Below are positions 8,841 to 15,237 of a stretch of 26,854 bases of DNA, one piece after another (within the stretch, counting starts at the first letter, position 1; each line of letters starts with the position of its first letter). This stretch comes from an uncultured Acetatifactor sp. GTDB lineage: Bacteria > Bacillota > Clostridia > Lachnospirales > Lachnospiraceae. The notes under the pieces were generated by a model. It saw only the letters and a list, made by a program, of their open reading frames with translations. It searched no databases and was not told where the DNA came from. A program made the position numbers and the translations under genes. The stretch covers positions 1-26,854 of the forward strand of contig NZ_CAJUCP010000043.1 of the NCBI RefSeq assembly GCF_910585425.1, given 5' to 3'.

Positions 8841-9707
8841 ATGAGATTCGTAGTAGTCACGGGGATGAGCGGCGGGGGAAAGAGCACCGCCCTGAAGATG
8901 CTGGAGGATATGGGCTTTTACTGTGTGGACAATCTCCCGGTGTCGCTGGTGGAGAAATTCGCGGAGCTGGTCTCCATGCCCGGCAGCGAGGTGGGCAAGG
9001 TGGCCCTGGGGCTGGACGTGCGCTCCGACCAGAATTTTGAGGATGCCACGAAGATCCTGGAGAAGCTGAAAAATCTGGGCAGGAAGCTGGAGATCCTCTT
9101 TATGGATGCCGACGAGGGCGTCCTGATCAAGAGATACAAGGAGACCAGGCGCGTCCATCCTCTTGCCATGGACAAGCGTGTGGAGGACGGCGTCAGAATT
9201 GAGCGCAGGGTACTTGAGAATATCCGCCGGCATGCCGATTATGTAATTGATACCTCGAATCTGCTCACAAGGGAGCTGAAGGAGGAGCTGAACCGCATTT
9301 TCGTGGAGGGCGCGGCGTACAACAGCCTTATGGTGACGGTGATGTCCTTTGGCTTCAAGCACGGCATCCCGGCGGACGCGGACCTGGTGCTGGACGTGCG
9401 CTTCCTCCCCAATCCTTTTTATATAGAGGAGCTCAAATGTAAGACGGGGAACGACAGGGAGGTCCAGGAGTACGTGATGGGCTTCCAGGAGGCGGAGGTC
9501 TTCCTGGAGAAGCTCACGGACATGCTGCAGTTCCTGATACCGAATTATGTGAAAGAGGGAAAGAACCGCCTGGTGGTGGCCATCGGCTGCACAGGGGGAC
9601 AGCACCGCAGCGTCACGCTGGCGGGTGAGCTGTACCGGCGCATAAAGGGCAGGGGAGGGTACGGCTGCAAGCTGTACCACCGCGACATTACGCAGCAGGG
9701 GAAATAG
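8841..9707 (+). CDS. rapZ: RapZ/YvcJ nucleotide-binding protein
   Basis: P-loop protein of the RapZ (YvcJ) family. Enterobacterial RapZ is an RNase E adaptor for small RNAs controlling glucosamine-6-phosphate synthase; YvcJ of Bacillus binds and hydrolyses GTP and ATP and has been linked to competence. Role here is inferred only by family. I choose ATG 8841 (288 residues) because GGAGG (8831-8835) lies 5 nt upstream; an ATG at 8808 would add 11 atypical residues. Visible: Walker A GMSGGGKST (8-16), FGFKHG (170-175), and the C-terminal CTGGQHRS (250-257) that lies in the RNA- or ligand-binding domain of RapZ. It is nearly contiguous with whiA (2 nt gap), so the two are surely co-transcribed. 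Confidence 0.94.
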   Translation: MRFVVVTGMSGGGKSTALKMLEDMGFYCVDNLPVSLVEKFAELVSMPGSEVGKVALGLDVRSDQNFEDATKILEKLKNLGRKLEILFMDADEGVLIKRYKETRRVHPLAMDKRVEDGVRIERRVLENIRRHADYVIDTSNLLTRELKEELNRIFVEGAAYNSLMVTVMSFGFKHGIPADADLVLDVRFLPNPFYIEELKCKTGNDREVQEYVMGFQEAEVFLEKLTDMLQFLIPNYVKEGKNRLVVAIGCTGGQHRSVTLAGELYRRIKGRGGYGCKLYHRDITQQGK

Positions 9708-9709
9708 AC

Positions 9710-10591
9710 ATGTCATTTTCTGGTGAAGTGAAGAAGGAGCTGGCAAAGCGGATGAATCCCGCCAGACATTGCCAGATTGCGGAGCTGGCCGCCCTCATGA
9801 ATTTCTGCGGAGCATATGGGCGAAGCGGGGGGGAATCCGGGGGAAAAGCAGGATTTACCCTGGGTTTTCAGACAGAAAATGGGGCTGTGGTCAGAAAAGG
9901 CTTTACATTGCTGAAAAAAACATATAATATAGATACGGACAGGATATTGGACGAAGAGGAGCTGCAGGGGCTGCTTGCGAAGCTGGGAAGCCCGGAAGAG
10001 CCGGTGAGCCCGCTCCTGATCAAGAATTCCTGCTGCAGGAGGGCTTTCCTGCGGGGGGCTTTTCTGGCCATAGGCTCCATGAGCGATCCCACCAAGGGAT
10101 ACCATCTGGAATTCGACTGCACGGATGAGAGGAAGGCCAGGCAGCTCCAGGAAGCGATCAGAAGCTTCGACATTGAATCCAAGATCATTCTCCGGAAAAA
10201 ATACCATGTGGTCTACTTGAAGGAGGGTTCCGGCATCGTGGATCTGCTGAATGTCTGCGAGGCCCCGGTGTCCCTGATGAACCTGGAGAACATGCGGATC
10301 CTGAAGGAGATGCGCAACTCCGTGAACCGGCGGGTGAACTGCGAGACCGCCAATATAGCCAAGACCGTCACCGCGTCGGCCAGGCAGGTGGAGGACATTG
10401 AGTTCCTCAGGACCCATTACGGCTTCCAGAATCTGCCGGAGCCCCTGCGCAGGATGGCGGAGATGCGATTGGAATATCCGGACGCCCCCCTGAAGGAGCT
10501 GGGCGAGCGCTTCGACCCGCCACTGGGAAAGTCCGGCGTAAACCATAGACTGCGCAGGCTCAGCGAGCTGGCGGAGAAAGCAAGGGCATAA
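9710..10591 (+). CDS. whiA: WhiA-family DNA-binding regulator
   Basis: WhiA joins a degenerate LAGLIDADG homing-endonuclease-like domain to a C-terminal helix-turn-helix. It drives sporulation septation genes in Streptomyces and influences division and chromosome segregation in Bacillus. The 293 residues begin with the typical MSFSGEVKKEL, contain the conserved CCRRAFLRGAFLAIGSMSDP block (108-127), and end in the helix-turn-helix (about 258-285, with DPPLGKSGVNHRLRRL). Length is slightly below the usual 310-320. It is 2 nt from rapZ. In Bacilli a YvcK gene normally lies between these two; none is present here. Confidence 0.95.
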   Translation: MSFSGEVKKELAKRMNPARHCQIAELAALMNFCGAYGRSGGESGGKAGFTLGFQTENGAVVRKGFTLLKKTYNIDTDRILDEEELQGLLAKLGSPEEPVSPLLIKNSCCRRAFLRGAFLAIGSMSDPTKGYHLEFDCTDERKARQLQEAIRSFDIESKIILRKKYHVVYLKEGSGIVDLLNVCEAPVSLMNLENMRILKEMRNSVNRRVNCETANIAKTVTASARQVEDIEFLRTHYGFQNLPEPLRRMAEMRLEYPDAPLKELGERFDPPLGKSGVNHRLRRLSELAEKARA

Positions 10592-10633
10592 GTAACAGAG
10601 AGACAATGGAACCAGAACCAGGAGGACAAATTC

Positions 10634-10891
10634 ATGAAAAAGAAGCATATCAGCATCAATCTGGAGGGGGAGCAGATGGCAAGGCATATCGCCATGCTGG
10701 TGCAGAAGGCCAGCAAGTACGAAAGCTCCATCTACATCCAGTCCGGCGACAAGAGGGTGAACGCCAAGAGCATCATGGGCATGATGACGCTGGGAATGGA
10801 CCTGAGCGAGAACCTGGAGATTTCCGCGGAGGGGACTGACGAGGAGACCGCGCTGGACGGAATCACAGGATTTCTCACCAGCGGGGAATAA
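10634..10891 (+). CDS. crh: Crh-like HPr paralogue lacking His15
   Basis: Small HPr-fold protein of 85 residues. In HPr, His15 takes phosphate from PTS enzyme I and Ser46 is phosphorylated by HprK. Here residue 15 is Met, in EQMARHIAMLVQ, which aligns with the HPr active-site loop (usual GIHARPA). Arg17 is kept and position 18, normally Pro, is His. The Ser46 segment NAKSIMG is intact at 43-49. This is the Crh pattern: no PTS phosphotransfer but a substrate for HprK and co-effector of CcpA (Bacillus subtilis Crh has Gln15). GGAGG (10621-10625) is 8 nt from the ATG. It shares a run with hprK. A less likely reading is an HPr that uses His18, which no known HPr does. Confidence 0.85.
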   Translation: MKKKHISINLEGEQMARHIAMLVQKASKYESSIYIQSGDKRVNAKSIMGMMTLGMDLSENLEISAEGTDEETALDGITGFLTSGE

Positions 10892-10903
10892 AGGCGCGGT
10901 CCT

Positions 10904-11815
10904 ATGGAGAGAAAGCTGCTTTTTGTATACAATCCCAAAGCCGGCAAGGCCCAGATCAGGAACAGGCTGGCTGATATACTGGATATCTTCGCCCAGGAGG
11001 GGTATGAGATCACGGTAGCGCCCACACAGAAGCGGGATGACGCAAGGGCTGTGGTGGCGGGCCGCCGGAAGGATTACGAACTGATAGTATGCAGCGGCGG
11101 CGACGGCACCCTGGACGAGGTAGTGACGGGAATGATCCAAAGCGGCCTGCGCACGCCCATCGGCTATATCCCCGCGGGGAGCACCAATGACTTCGGGGGC
11201 AGCATCTCCTTGCCCAAGAACATGGTGCGGGCCGCCCGGATAGCGGTGCGGGGCAGTGACTTTCCCTGCGACATCGGCACCTTCCGATATGACGATGTGG
11301 ACGATGTGTTCGTATACATCGCCGCTTTCGGCCTGTTCACGGACGTGTCCTACGAGACCGGGCAGGAGATGAAGAACGTGCTGGGCCATATGGCGTATCT
11401 GCTGGAGGGCGTGAAGAGCCTGTCCTCGATACGCTCCTTTCCCATGAAGGTCTGTTGGGACGGGAATGAGGTGGAGGACGATTTCATCTTCGGCATGGTG
11501 ACTAACTCCCTTTCCGTGGGCGGCTTCAAGAATATCACCGGCAAGAACGTGAAGCTGGACGATGGCCTGTTCGAGGTGACATTGATTAAGATGCCCAAGA
11601 GCCCCATCGAGCTGAGCAATATCATGATTTCCCTGCTCAACCGCTCCATCGATACCAACGCCATGTACTGCTTCCGCACCGCGGAGCTCACATTCGAGTC
11701 CAAAGAGGCCGTGGCGTGGACCCTGGACGGCGAGAACGGCGGCAGCCATACCAAAGTCACCATACGGAATGTCTGTAAGGGAATGGACATCAGGGTAAAG
11801 CCGCTGCCTGAATAG
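10904..11815 (+). CDS. Diacylglycerol kinase-family lipid kinase
   Basis: Member of the DagK/YegS/BmrU lipid kinase family that transfers phosphate from ATP to diacylglycerol or a related lipid at the membrane; in Gram-positives DgkB recycles diacylglycerol released by lipoteichoic acid synthesis. The 303 residues show NPKAGK (10-15), the nucleotide motif GGDGT (65-69) and AGSTNDF (91-97, usually GTANDF), then a beta-rich C-terminal domain. It starts 12 nt after the crh stop and belongs to the same run. There is no membrane segment, consistent with a peripheral enzyme. The lipid substrate cannot be read from the sequence; DgkB is the best guess, but several paralogues share these motifs. Confidence 0.85.
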   Translation: MERKLLFVYNPKAGKAQIRNRLADILDIFAQEGYEITVAPTQKRDDARAVVAGRRKDYELIVCSGGDGTLDEVVTGMIQSGLRTPIGYIPAGSTNDFGGSISLPKNMVRAARIAVRGSDFPCDIGTFRYDDVDDVFVYIAAFGLFTDVSYETGQEMKNVLGHMAYLLEGVKSLSSIRSFPMKVCWDGNEVEDDFIFGMVTNSLSVGGFKNITGKNVKLDDGLFEVTLIKMPKSPIELSNIMISLLNRSIDTNAMYCFRTAELTFESKEAVAWTLDGENGGSHTKVTIRNVCKGMDIRVKPLPE

Positions 11816-11827
11816 AGAAAACTGGAA

Positions 11828-11844
11828 CCCTGTCCCTGACAGGG
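11828..11844 (+). other. Perfect short hairpin before fba
   Basis: CCCTGTC (11828-11834), loop CCT, GACAGGG (11838-11844). It is followed by an A-rich stretch rather than T, so it is not a normal terminator on the plus strand. It lies in the 64-nt gap between the lipid kinase gene and fba and could be an RNA stability or processing element, or part of an operator. Confidence 0.4.
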
Positions 11845-11879
11845 GGATAGCTATAAATAAAAAACGGAGGTAAGTAATT

Positions 11880-12743
11880 ATGTTAGTATCTGCAGCAGAA
11901 ATGTTGAAAAAGGCCAAGGCCGGCCACTATGCAGTAGGACAGTTCAACATCAACAACCTGGAGTGGACCAAGGCCATCCTGTTGACCGCCAAGGAGTGCA
12001 AGTCTCCCGTCATCCTGGGCGTATCCGAGGGCGCGGGCAAGTACATGGGCGGCTATGACGTGGTCGTAGGCATGGTGAACGGCCTGCTGAAGGATCTGGA
12101 CATCGATGTTCCCGTGGCCCTGCACTTAGATCACGGCTCCTATGAGCACTGCTATAAGTGCATGGAGGCCGGCTTCTCATCCGTCATGTTCGACGGCTCC
12201 CACTACCCCATCGAGGAGAACGTGGCCAAGACCACAGAGCTGGTGGCGGCAGCCCACGGCAAGGGAATCTCCATCGAGGCTGAGGTAGGCTCCATCGGCG
12301 GCGAGGAAGACGGCGTAGTAGGCATGGGCGAGTGCGCGGATCCCAAGGAGTGCAAGGCCATCGCCGACCTGGGCGTGGACTTCCTGGCAGCAGGCATCGG
12401 CAACATCCACGGCAAATATCCGGAGAACTGGAAGGGCCTGAGCTTCGAGACCCTGGATGCCGTACAGCAGCTCACCGGGGAGATGCCTCTGGTGCTCCAC
12501 GGCGGCACAGGCATCCCTGCCGACATGATCCAGAAGGCCATCAACCTGGGCGTGGCCAAAATCAACGTGAACACGGAGTGCCAGCTTTCCTTTGCTGCCG
12601 CTACCCGCAAGTACATCGAAGAGGGCAAGGACCAGCAGGGCAAGGGCTTCGATCCCAGAAAGCTTCTGGCTCCCGGCTTTGAGGCCATCAAGGCTACCGT
12701 GAAGGAGAAGATGGAGCTGTTCGGTTCCGTCGGCAAGGCCTGA
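11880..12743 (+). CDS. fba: Class II fructose-1,6-bisphosphate aldolase
   Basis: Zinc enzyme that splits fructose-1,6-bisphosphate into dihydroxyacetone phosphate and glyceraldehyde-3-phosphate, and runs backwards in gluconeogenesis. The 287 residues match the length of Bacillus FbaA-type aldolases. Visible are catalytic Asp84 and zinc ligand His85 in HLDHGS, the EAEVG segment (133-137), His177 (NIHGKY), His207 in LHGGTG (206-211) and the phosphate-binding KINVNTE. A strong CGGAGGTAAG site precedes the ATG. Codon use is biased to C- and G-ending preferred codons, as expected for an abundant enzyme. It may be read from the hprK run or from a nearer promoter I could not identify. Its substrate is the allosteric activator of HprK. 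Confidence 0.97.
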   Translation: MLVSAAEMLKKAKAGHYAVGQFNINNLEWTKAILLTAKECKSPVILGVSEGAGKYMGGYDVVVGMVNGLLKDLDIDVPVALHLDHGSYEHCYKCMEAGFSSVMFDGSHYPIEENVAKTTELVAAAHGKGISIEAEVGSIGGEEDGVVGMGECADPKECKAIADLGVDFLAAGIGNIHGKYPENWKGLSFETLDAVQQLTGEMPLVLHGGTGIPADMIQKAINLGVAKINVNTECQLSFAAATRKYIEEGKDQQGKGFDPRKLLAPGFEAIKATVKEKMELFGSVGKA

Positions 12744-12800
12744 GCATTTTGAAGCGACATGGATGATATGAATTGACACGGAATGTGACATGGAAGGAAA

Positions 12801-12835
12801 GGGCAGTCCCCGGCAAAGCGGGCGGCTGCCCTTTT
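12801..12835 (+). terminator. Intrinsic terminator after fba
   Basis: GGGCAG (12801-12806) pairs with CTGCCC (12826-12831), with inner CCCG/CGGG pairing, followed directly by TTTT. It lies 58 nt after the fba stop and closes the hprK-fba run. Confidence 0.7.
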
Positions 12836-12909
12836 CTGCGTCCGGGGGCAGCAGGCCGCCGTTCATATTCTGTTTACAGATCATTCAATCAATCTTTGAT
12901 TTATCCTCA

Positions 12910-12937
12910 TTCTTTAGACATTTCTTTTTACTATACT
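12910..12937 (+). promoter_or_regulatory. Candidate promoter in the left arm
   Basis: TTCTTT (12910-12915), 16-nt spacer, TATACT (12932-12937). The equivalent place in the right arm reads TTGTTT, 16 nt, TATACT on the minus strand, so the pair is conserved. Transcription would start near 12944 and run through the hairpin and array into the serine-hydrolase gene, giving a leader of about 395 nt. Confidence 0.45.
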
Positions 12938-13002
12938 AATACTTGTAACAAGGCAGCTGCTACTGCCAGCCACAGCTTACTAAATAACTTTTTCATAATT
13001 AT

Positions 13003-13028
13003 TGCCAGGGGACGCAAGTCTCCTGGCA
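13003..13028 (+). ncRNA. Left-arm hairpin of a candidate structured RNA
   Basis: An 11-bp stem (13003-13013 with 13018-13028, one G-T wobble) closed by the tetraloop GCAA, a GNRA-type loop, only when read on the plus strand. The right arm has the same stem on the minus strand with a compensatory A-T for G-C change and a TTCG loop. T residues come only about 8 nt after the stem, so it is not a standard terminator. Confidence 0.6.
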
Positions 13029-13031
13029 TCC

Positions 13032-13260
13032 TCCCTTTTTGGGGGGATTTTTTCTTTTTCAGGAGATTTTTCTTTTTGGACATATTTTTCCTTTCTATGG
13101 AGAGTTTCTCTTTTCCAGGGGGATTTATCCTTTTCCAGGGGGATTTATCCTTTTCCCGAGGGATTTATCCTTTTCCAGGGGGATTTATCCTTTTCCAGGG
13201 GGATTTATCCTTTTCCCGAGAGATTCTACCTTTTCCACGGAGATTTTCCCTCTCCGGAGG
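13032..13260 (+). repeat. C/T-rich tandem array of about twelve 20-bp units
   Basis: About twelve head-to-tail units of 19-20 bp. The best-kept copies (about 13110-13210) read CCTTTTCCAGGGGGATTTAT with CCCGAG as a common variant; outer copies are more diverged. There are no spacers between units. Because 20 is not a multiple of three and the unit lacks plus-strand stops, all forward frames are open here and give meaningless Phe/Gly/Pro-rich peptides. In RNA the array is C/U-rich and could pair with purine-rich ribosome sites such as that of the gene 79 nt downstream. Confidence 0.9.
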
Positions 13261-13338
13261 CGGATTCCGGTTGGCAGGGACGGTTTTGTGTGATACCATG
13301 GAGACATCAAAACAGAGAAAGCGAGGGAGGAAGAGGAA

Positions 13339-14220
13339 ATGGATATCGGAAGGTTCATGGAGCGCACGGAGAAGACGGGAATCCTGGGGGTGAAGGTCAG
13401 CCAGGGCGGCAGGGATATATGGAAGCATCTGTGGGACGATGAGTGCCGCCGCAATGTGTATTCCGCCAGCAAGAGCTTCACCTCGGCGGCGGTAGGGATA
13501 GCAGTCAGGGAGGGGCTTTTGTCCCTGGAGGAGAGGCTGGTGGACGCTTTTGCGGAGGACCTGCCTGAGCAGGTGGGCGAGTACCTGGAGCTGGCCACGG
13601 TGAGAGACCTTTTGACCATGTGCCTGGGGCAGGAGCAGGCAGGGCTGATGGGGGCCCAGCGCCCGCTGTATGAGCAGGATGACTGGGTGAAGATGTCCCT
13701 GGGCTTTCCCTTCACCTGCCGCCCCGGGACGAAGTTCGTCTACAACAATGTGGGCCCCTACCTGGCAGGGGTGCTGGTCCAGCGCAGGGCGGGCTGCGAT
13801 TTGGTGTCCTACCTGACGCCGCGGCTTTTCCGCCCGATGGGCATCCGCCGCCCTACCTGGGAGACGGACCCGCTGGGATATACCTTCGGGGCCGGAGGCC
13901 TGTTCCTCACATTGTCGGAGCTGCATAAGCTGGGGGTATTGTATCTGCAGAAAGGCATGTGGGAGGGAAAGCAACTGATTCCCGCGGACTGGGTGGCGGA
14001 GAGCCTGAAGGCCCAGGTCCCCACCGGCCTGGAGGAGGATTACGGCTATGGCTACCTGTTCTGGGGAGGGCCTCACGGGTCTTTCCGGGCGGACGGCAAG
14101 TACCTGCAGCTCTCCATCATACTGCGGGACAAGGATGCCGTGATATCCACGGTGGCGGAGTGCAGGGATGGGAAGCCGCTGATGGATGCCATCTTCCAGG
14201 AGCTGTATCCCAGACTGTGA
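13339..14220 (+). CDS. Serine hydrolase of the beta-lactamase (class C/PBP) family
   Basis: Member of the beta-lactamase-related serine hydrolases (PF00144-like fold), which include class C beta-lactamases, D-amino-acid peptidases and esterases. Of 293 residues, SASK (42-45) supplies nucleophile Ser42 and Lys45, YNN (135-137) is the second motif, and HGS (246-248) is a likely third. There is no signal peptide or membrane segment, so it is probably cytosolic, which argues against a secreted beta-lactamase; an esterase or peptidase role is more likely, but the substrate is unknown. The ATG follows a purine-rich GGGAGGAAGAGG site. It lies between the two inverted-repeat arms, its stop codon 2 nt from the right arm, and is preceded by the 20-bp array. 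Codon use resembles the neighbours. Confidence 0.85.
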   Translation: MDIGRFMERTEKTGILGVKVSQGGRDIWKHLWDDECRRNVYSASKSFTSAAVGIAVREGLLSLEERLVDAFAEDLPEQVGEYLELATVRDLLTMCLGQEQAGLMGAQRPLYEQDDWVKMSLGFPFTCRPGTKFVYNNVGPYLAGVLVQRRAGCDLVSYLTPRLFRPMGIRRPTWETDPLGYTFGAGGLFLTLSELHKLGVLYLQKGMWEGKQLIPADWVAESLKAQVPTGLEEDYGYGYLFWGGPHGSFRADGKYLQLSIILRDKDAVISTVAECRDGKPLMDAIFQELYPRL

Positions 14221-14262
14221 CAAAAAGCTCCCGGAAAGGGAGAATCTCCCTAGAAAGGGAGG

Positions 14263-14290
14263 ATGCCAAGGAACCGAAGTCCCTTGGCAT
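14263..14290 (-). ncRNA. Right-arm hairpin of a candidate structured RNA
   Basis: A 12-bp stem (14263-14274 with 14279-14290); on the minus strand the loop is C(TTCG)G, the very stable UUCG tetraloop, and the one imperfect pair is a G-T wobble. On the plus strand the loop is CGAA and the same position is an A-C mismatch. The better RNA is thus the minus strand. Confidence 0.6.
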
Positions 14291-14347
14291 TATTATGAAA
14301 AAGTTATTTAGTAAACAGTAACTGTGGCTTGCGTTGTCGATAAATAT

Positions 14348-14375
14348 AGTATAGGGGAGAGAGATGTCTAAACAA
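14348..14375 (-). promoter_or_regulatory. Candidate promoter in the right arm
   Basis: On the minus strand TTGTTT (14375-14370), 16-nt spacer, TATACT (14353-14348), matching the left-arm pair. A transcript from here would start near 14341, pass through the hairpin and run antisense into the 3' end of the serine-hydrolase gene. Confidence 0.45.
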
Positions 14376-14400
14376 TGATCTGCAATTTAAAAATACTTGA

Positions 14401-14559
14401 ATGAATTGTGAACAAAGTGTGAATGCGGAAAAAGCCTTTAACGGTGTTCCTGTGGCAGCAAAGCAACTGAAGGGGAAAGATGACCTTATATTTCTTAAGA
14501 AGATAAGGGACAAGTATTTAGCGCAAGGCAATGATGAAAAGTCGGAGAATCTGAATTGA
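14401..14559 (+). CDS. Small ORF of 52 residues, unknown
   Basis: An ATG-started frame of 52 residues, rich in Lys, Glu, Asp and Asn, with helical-looking segments such as KDDLIFLKKIRDKYL. Codons are less GC-biased than in neighbours. I see no ribosome site before the ATG. It lies just outside the right repeat arm and its stop codon falls in the loop of a perfect 12-bp terminator hairpin. It may be a small regulatory or antitoxin-like protein, or the C-terminal remnant of a gene cut by the repeat element. I do not recognise a family. Confidence 0.35.
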   Translation: MNCEQSVNAEKAFNGVPVAAKQLKGKDDLIFLKKIRDKYLAQGNDEKSENLN

Positions 14560-14580
14560 TGAGAATGATCTCCGACTTTT
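14537..14580. terminator. Bidirectional terminator hairpin
   Basis: AAAAGTCGGAGA (14537-14548) pairs perfectly with TCTCCGACTTTT (14569-14580) around a 20-nt loop. The A and T ends make it usable from either side: for the small ORF on the plus strand and, 107 nt beyond its stop codon, for the cyclophilin gene on the minus strand. Confidence 0.75.
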
Positions 14581-14686
14581 CCGGTCCGGGGAATCCGGAT
14601 GTGCTGCGCCTGCCAGCATATATCTACACATAAATCCGTAAATAAGCTGTACAGGAAAAAGGAATTCAGGAGATAATGGGCCGTGC

Positions 14687-15208
14687 TCAAATTTTCTCCG
14701 GTTCCGGATATTCCACTCCAAAAGTATCTACCGTGACGCTCTGCATGATCTGGGGCTCCAGAGGCCTGTCGGAATTATCGGTGGCCGTCTCCGCGATGCG
14801 GTTCACCACGTCCATCCCCTCGACAACCTTCCCGAAGGCAGCGTAGCCCCCGTCCAGATGGGGCGCGTTCTTGTGCATGATGAAGAACTGGCTCCCGGCG
14901 GAGTCGGGGTGCATGGACCTCGCCATGGACAGCACGCCCTCTGTGTGCTTTAAGCTGTTGGCGACGCCGTTCTGGGCGAACTCGCCCTTGATGGAATAGC
15001 CGGGGCCTCCCATGCCTGTGCCGTCCGGGCAGCCGCCCTGGATCATGAAGCCCTTGATGACCCTGTGGAAGATCAGCCCGTCATAGAATTTCTTCTGCAC
15101 CAGGCTGATGAAATTGTTCACGGAGACGGGAGCGGTCTCGGGGTACAGCTCCAGCTTGACGATGCCTCCGTCTTCCATGGTGATGGTTACAATCGGATTT
15201 TGTGCCAT
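14687..15208 (-). CDS. Cyclophilin-type peptidyl-prolyl cis-trans isomerase
   Basis: Catalyses cis-trans isomerisation of peptide bonds before proline, helping protein folding. The 173 residues form a single cyclophilin domain with FHRV (47-50, catalytic Arg49), FMIQGG (54-59), SAGSQFFI (103-110) and LDGGYAAFG (118-126). The residue before LDG is His where human cyclophilin A has the cyclosporin-contacting Trp, common in bacterial members. There is no signal peptide, so it acts in the cytosol. A ribosome site (AAAGGA) precedes the ATG. It is transcribed alone, divergent from the GNAT gene. Confidence 0.93.
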   Translation of the reverse strand: MAQNPIVTITMEDGGIVKLELYPETAPVSVNNFISLVQKKFYDGLIFHRVIKGFMIQGGCPDGTGMGGPGYSIKGEFAQNGVANSLKHTEGVLSMARSMHPDSAGSQFFIMHKNAPHLDGGYAAFGKVVEGMDVVNRIAETATDNSDRPLEPQIMQSVTVDTFGVEYPEPEKI

Positions 15209-15237
15209 AATCTGATATCCTTTCTCATTGAAATGGT

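Larger units (their letters stand above)
12877..13260 (+). repeat. Left arm of a long imperfect inverted repeat
   Basis: This arm is the reverse complement, in order and spacing, of 14222-14382. Matching blocks: CAGATCATT (12877-12885 / 14374-14382), TTTAGACAT (12913-12921 / 14364-14372), TATACTA (12932-12938 / 14347-14353; both pairs 10 nt apart), AGCCACAG (12968-12975 / 14322-14329), a perfect 23-nt block (12977-12999 / 14292-14314), a hairpin, ATCCTCCC, and a C/T-rich array. The left arm has extra sequence at about 12886-12912 and far more array units. It is AT-rich against GC-rich surroundings. No transposase gene and no clear target duplication were seen. Confidence 0.88.
14222..14382 (-). 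repeat. Right arm of the long imperfect inverted repeat
   Basis: Reverse-complement counterpart of 12877-13260. Read on the minus strand it has the promoter-like pair, the shared AT-rich block (14292-14314), the hairpin (14263-14290), ATCCTCCC, and two C/T-rich units of about 20 bp (14222-14260). It begins 2 nt after the serine-hydrolase stop codon. Confidence 0.88.

Noticed and set aside
9713..11917. A 734-codon minus-strand frame opposite whiA, crh and the lipid kinase gene.
   Set aside because: Composition is typical of a shadow frame and the plus-strand genes are certain.
13032..13260. Possible CRISPR array.
   Set aside because: Units abut directly with no spacers, and no cas gene is present.
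12773..13442. Overlapping plus-strand frames giving Phe/Gly/Pro-rich periodic peptides.
   Set aside because: The 20-bp unit has no forward stop, so all frames stay open and cycle. No ribosome site, and period 20 is not a codon multiple.
13165..14223. A 352-codon minus-strand frame opposite the serine hydrolase and into the 20-bp array.
   Set aside because: The plus-strand hydrolase has catalytic motifs in the right order; the minus frame has none.
12877..14382. A classic insertion sequence or composite transposon.
   Set aside because: No transposase or recombinase gene lies between or beside the arms, and I could not identify a target-site duplication at the outer ends.
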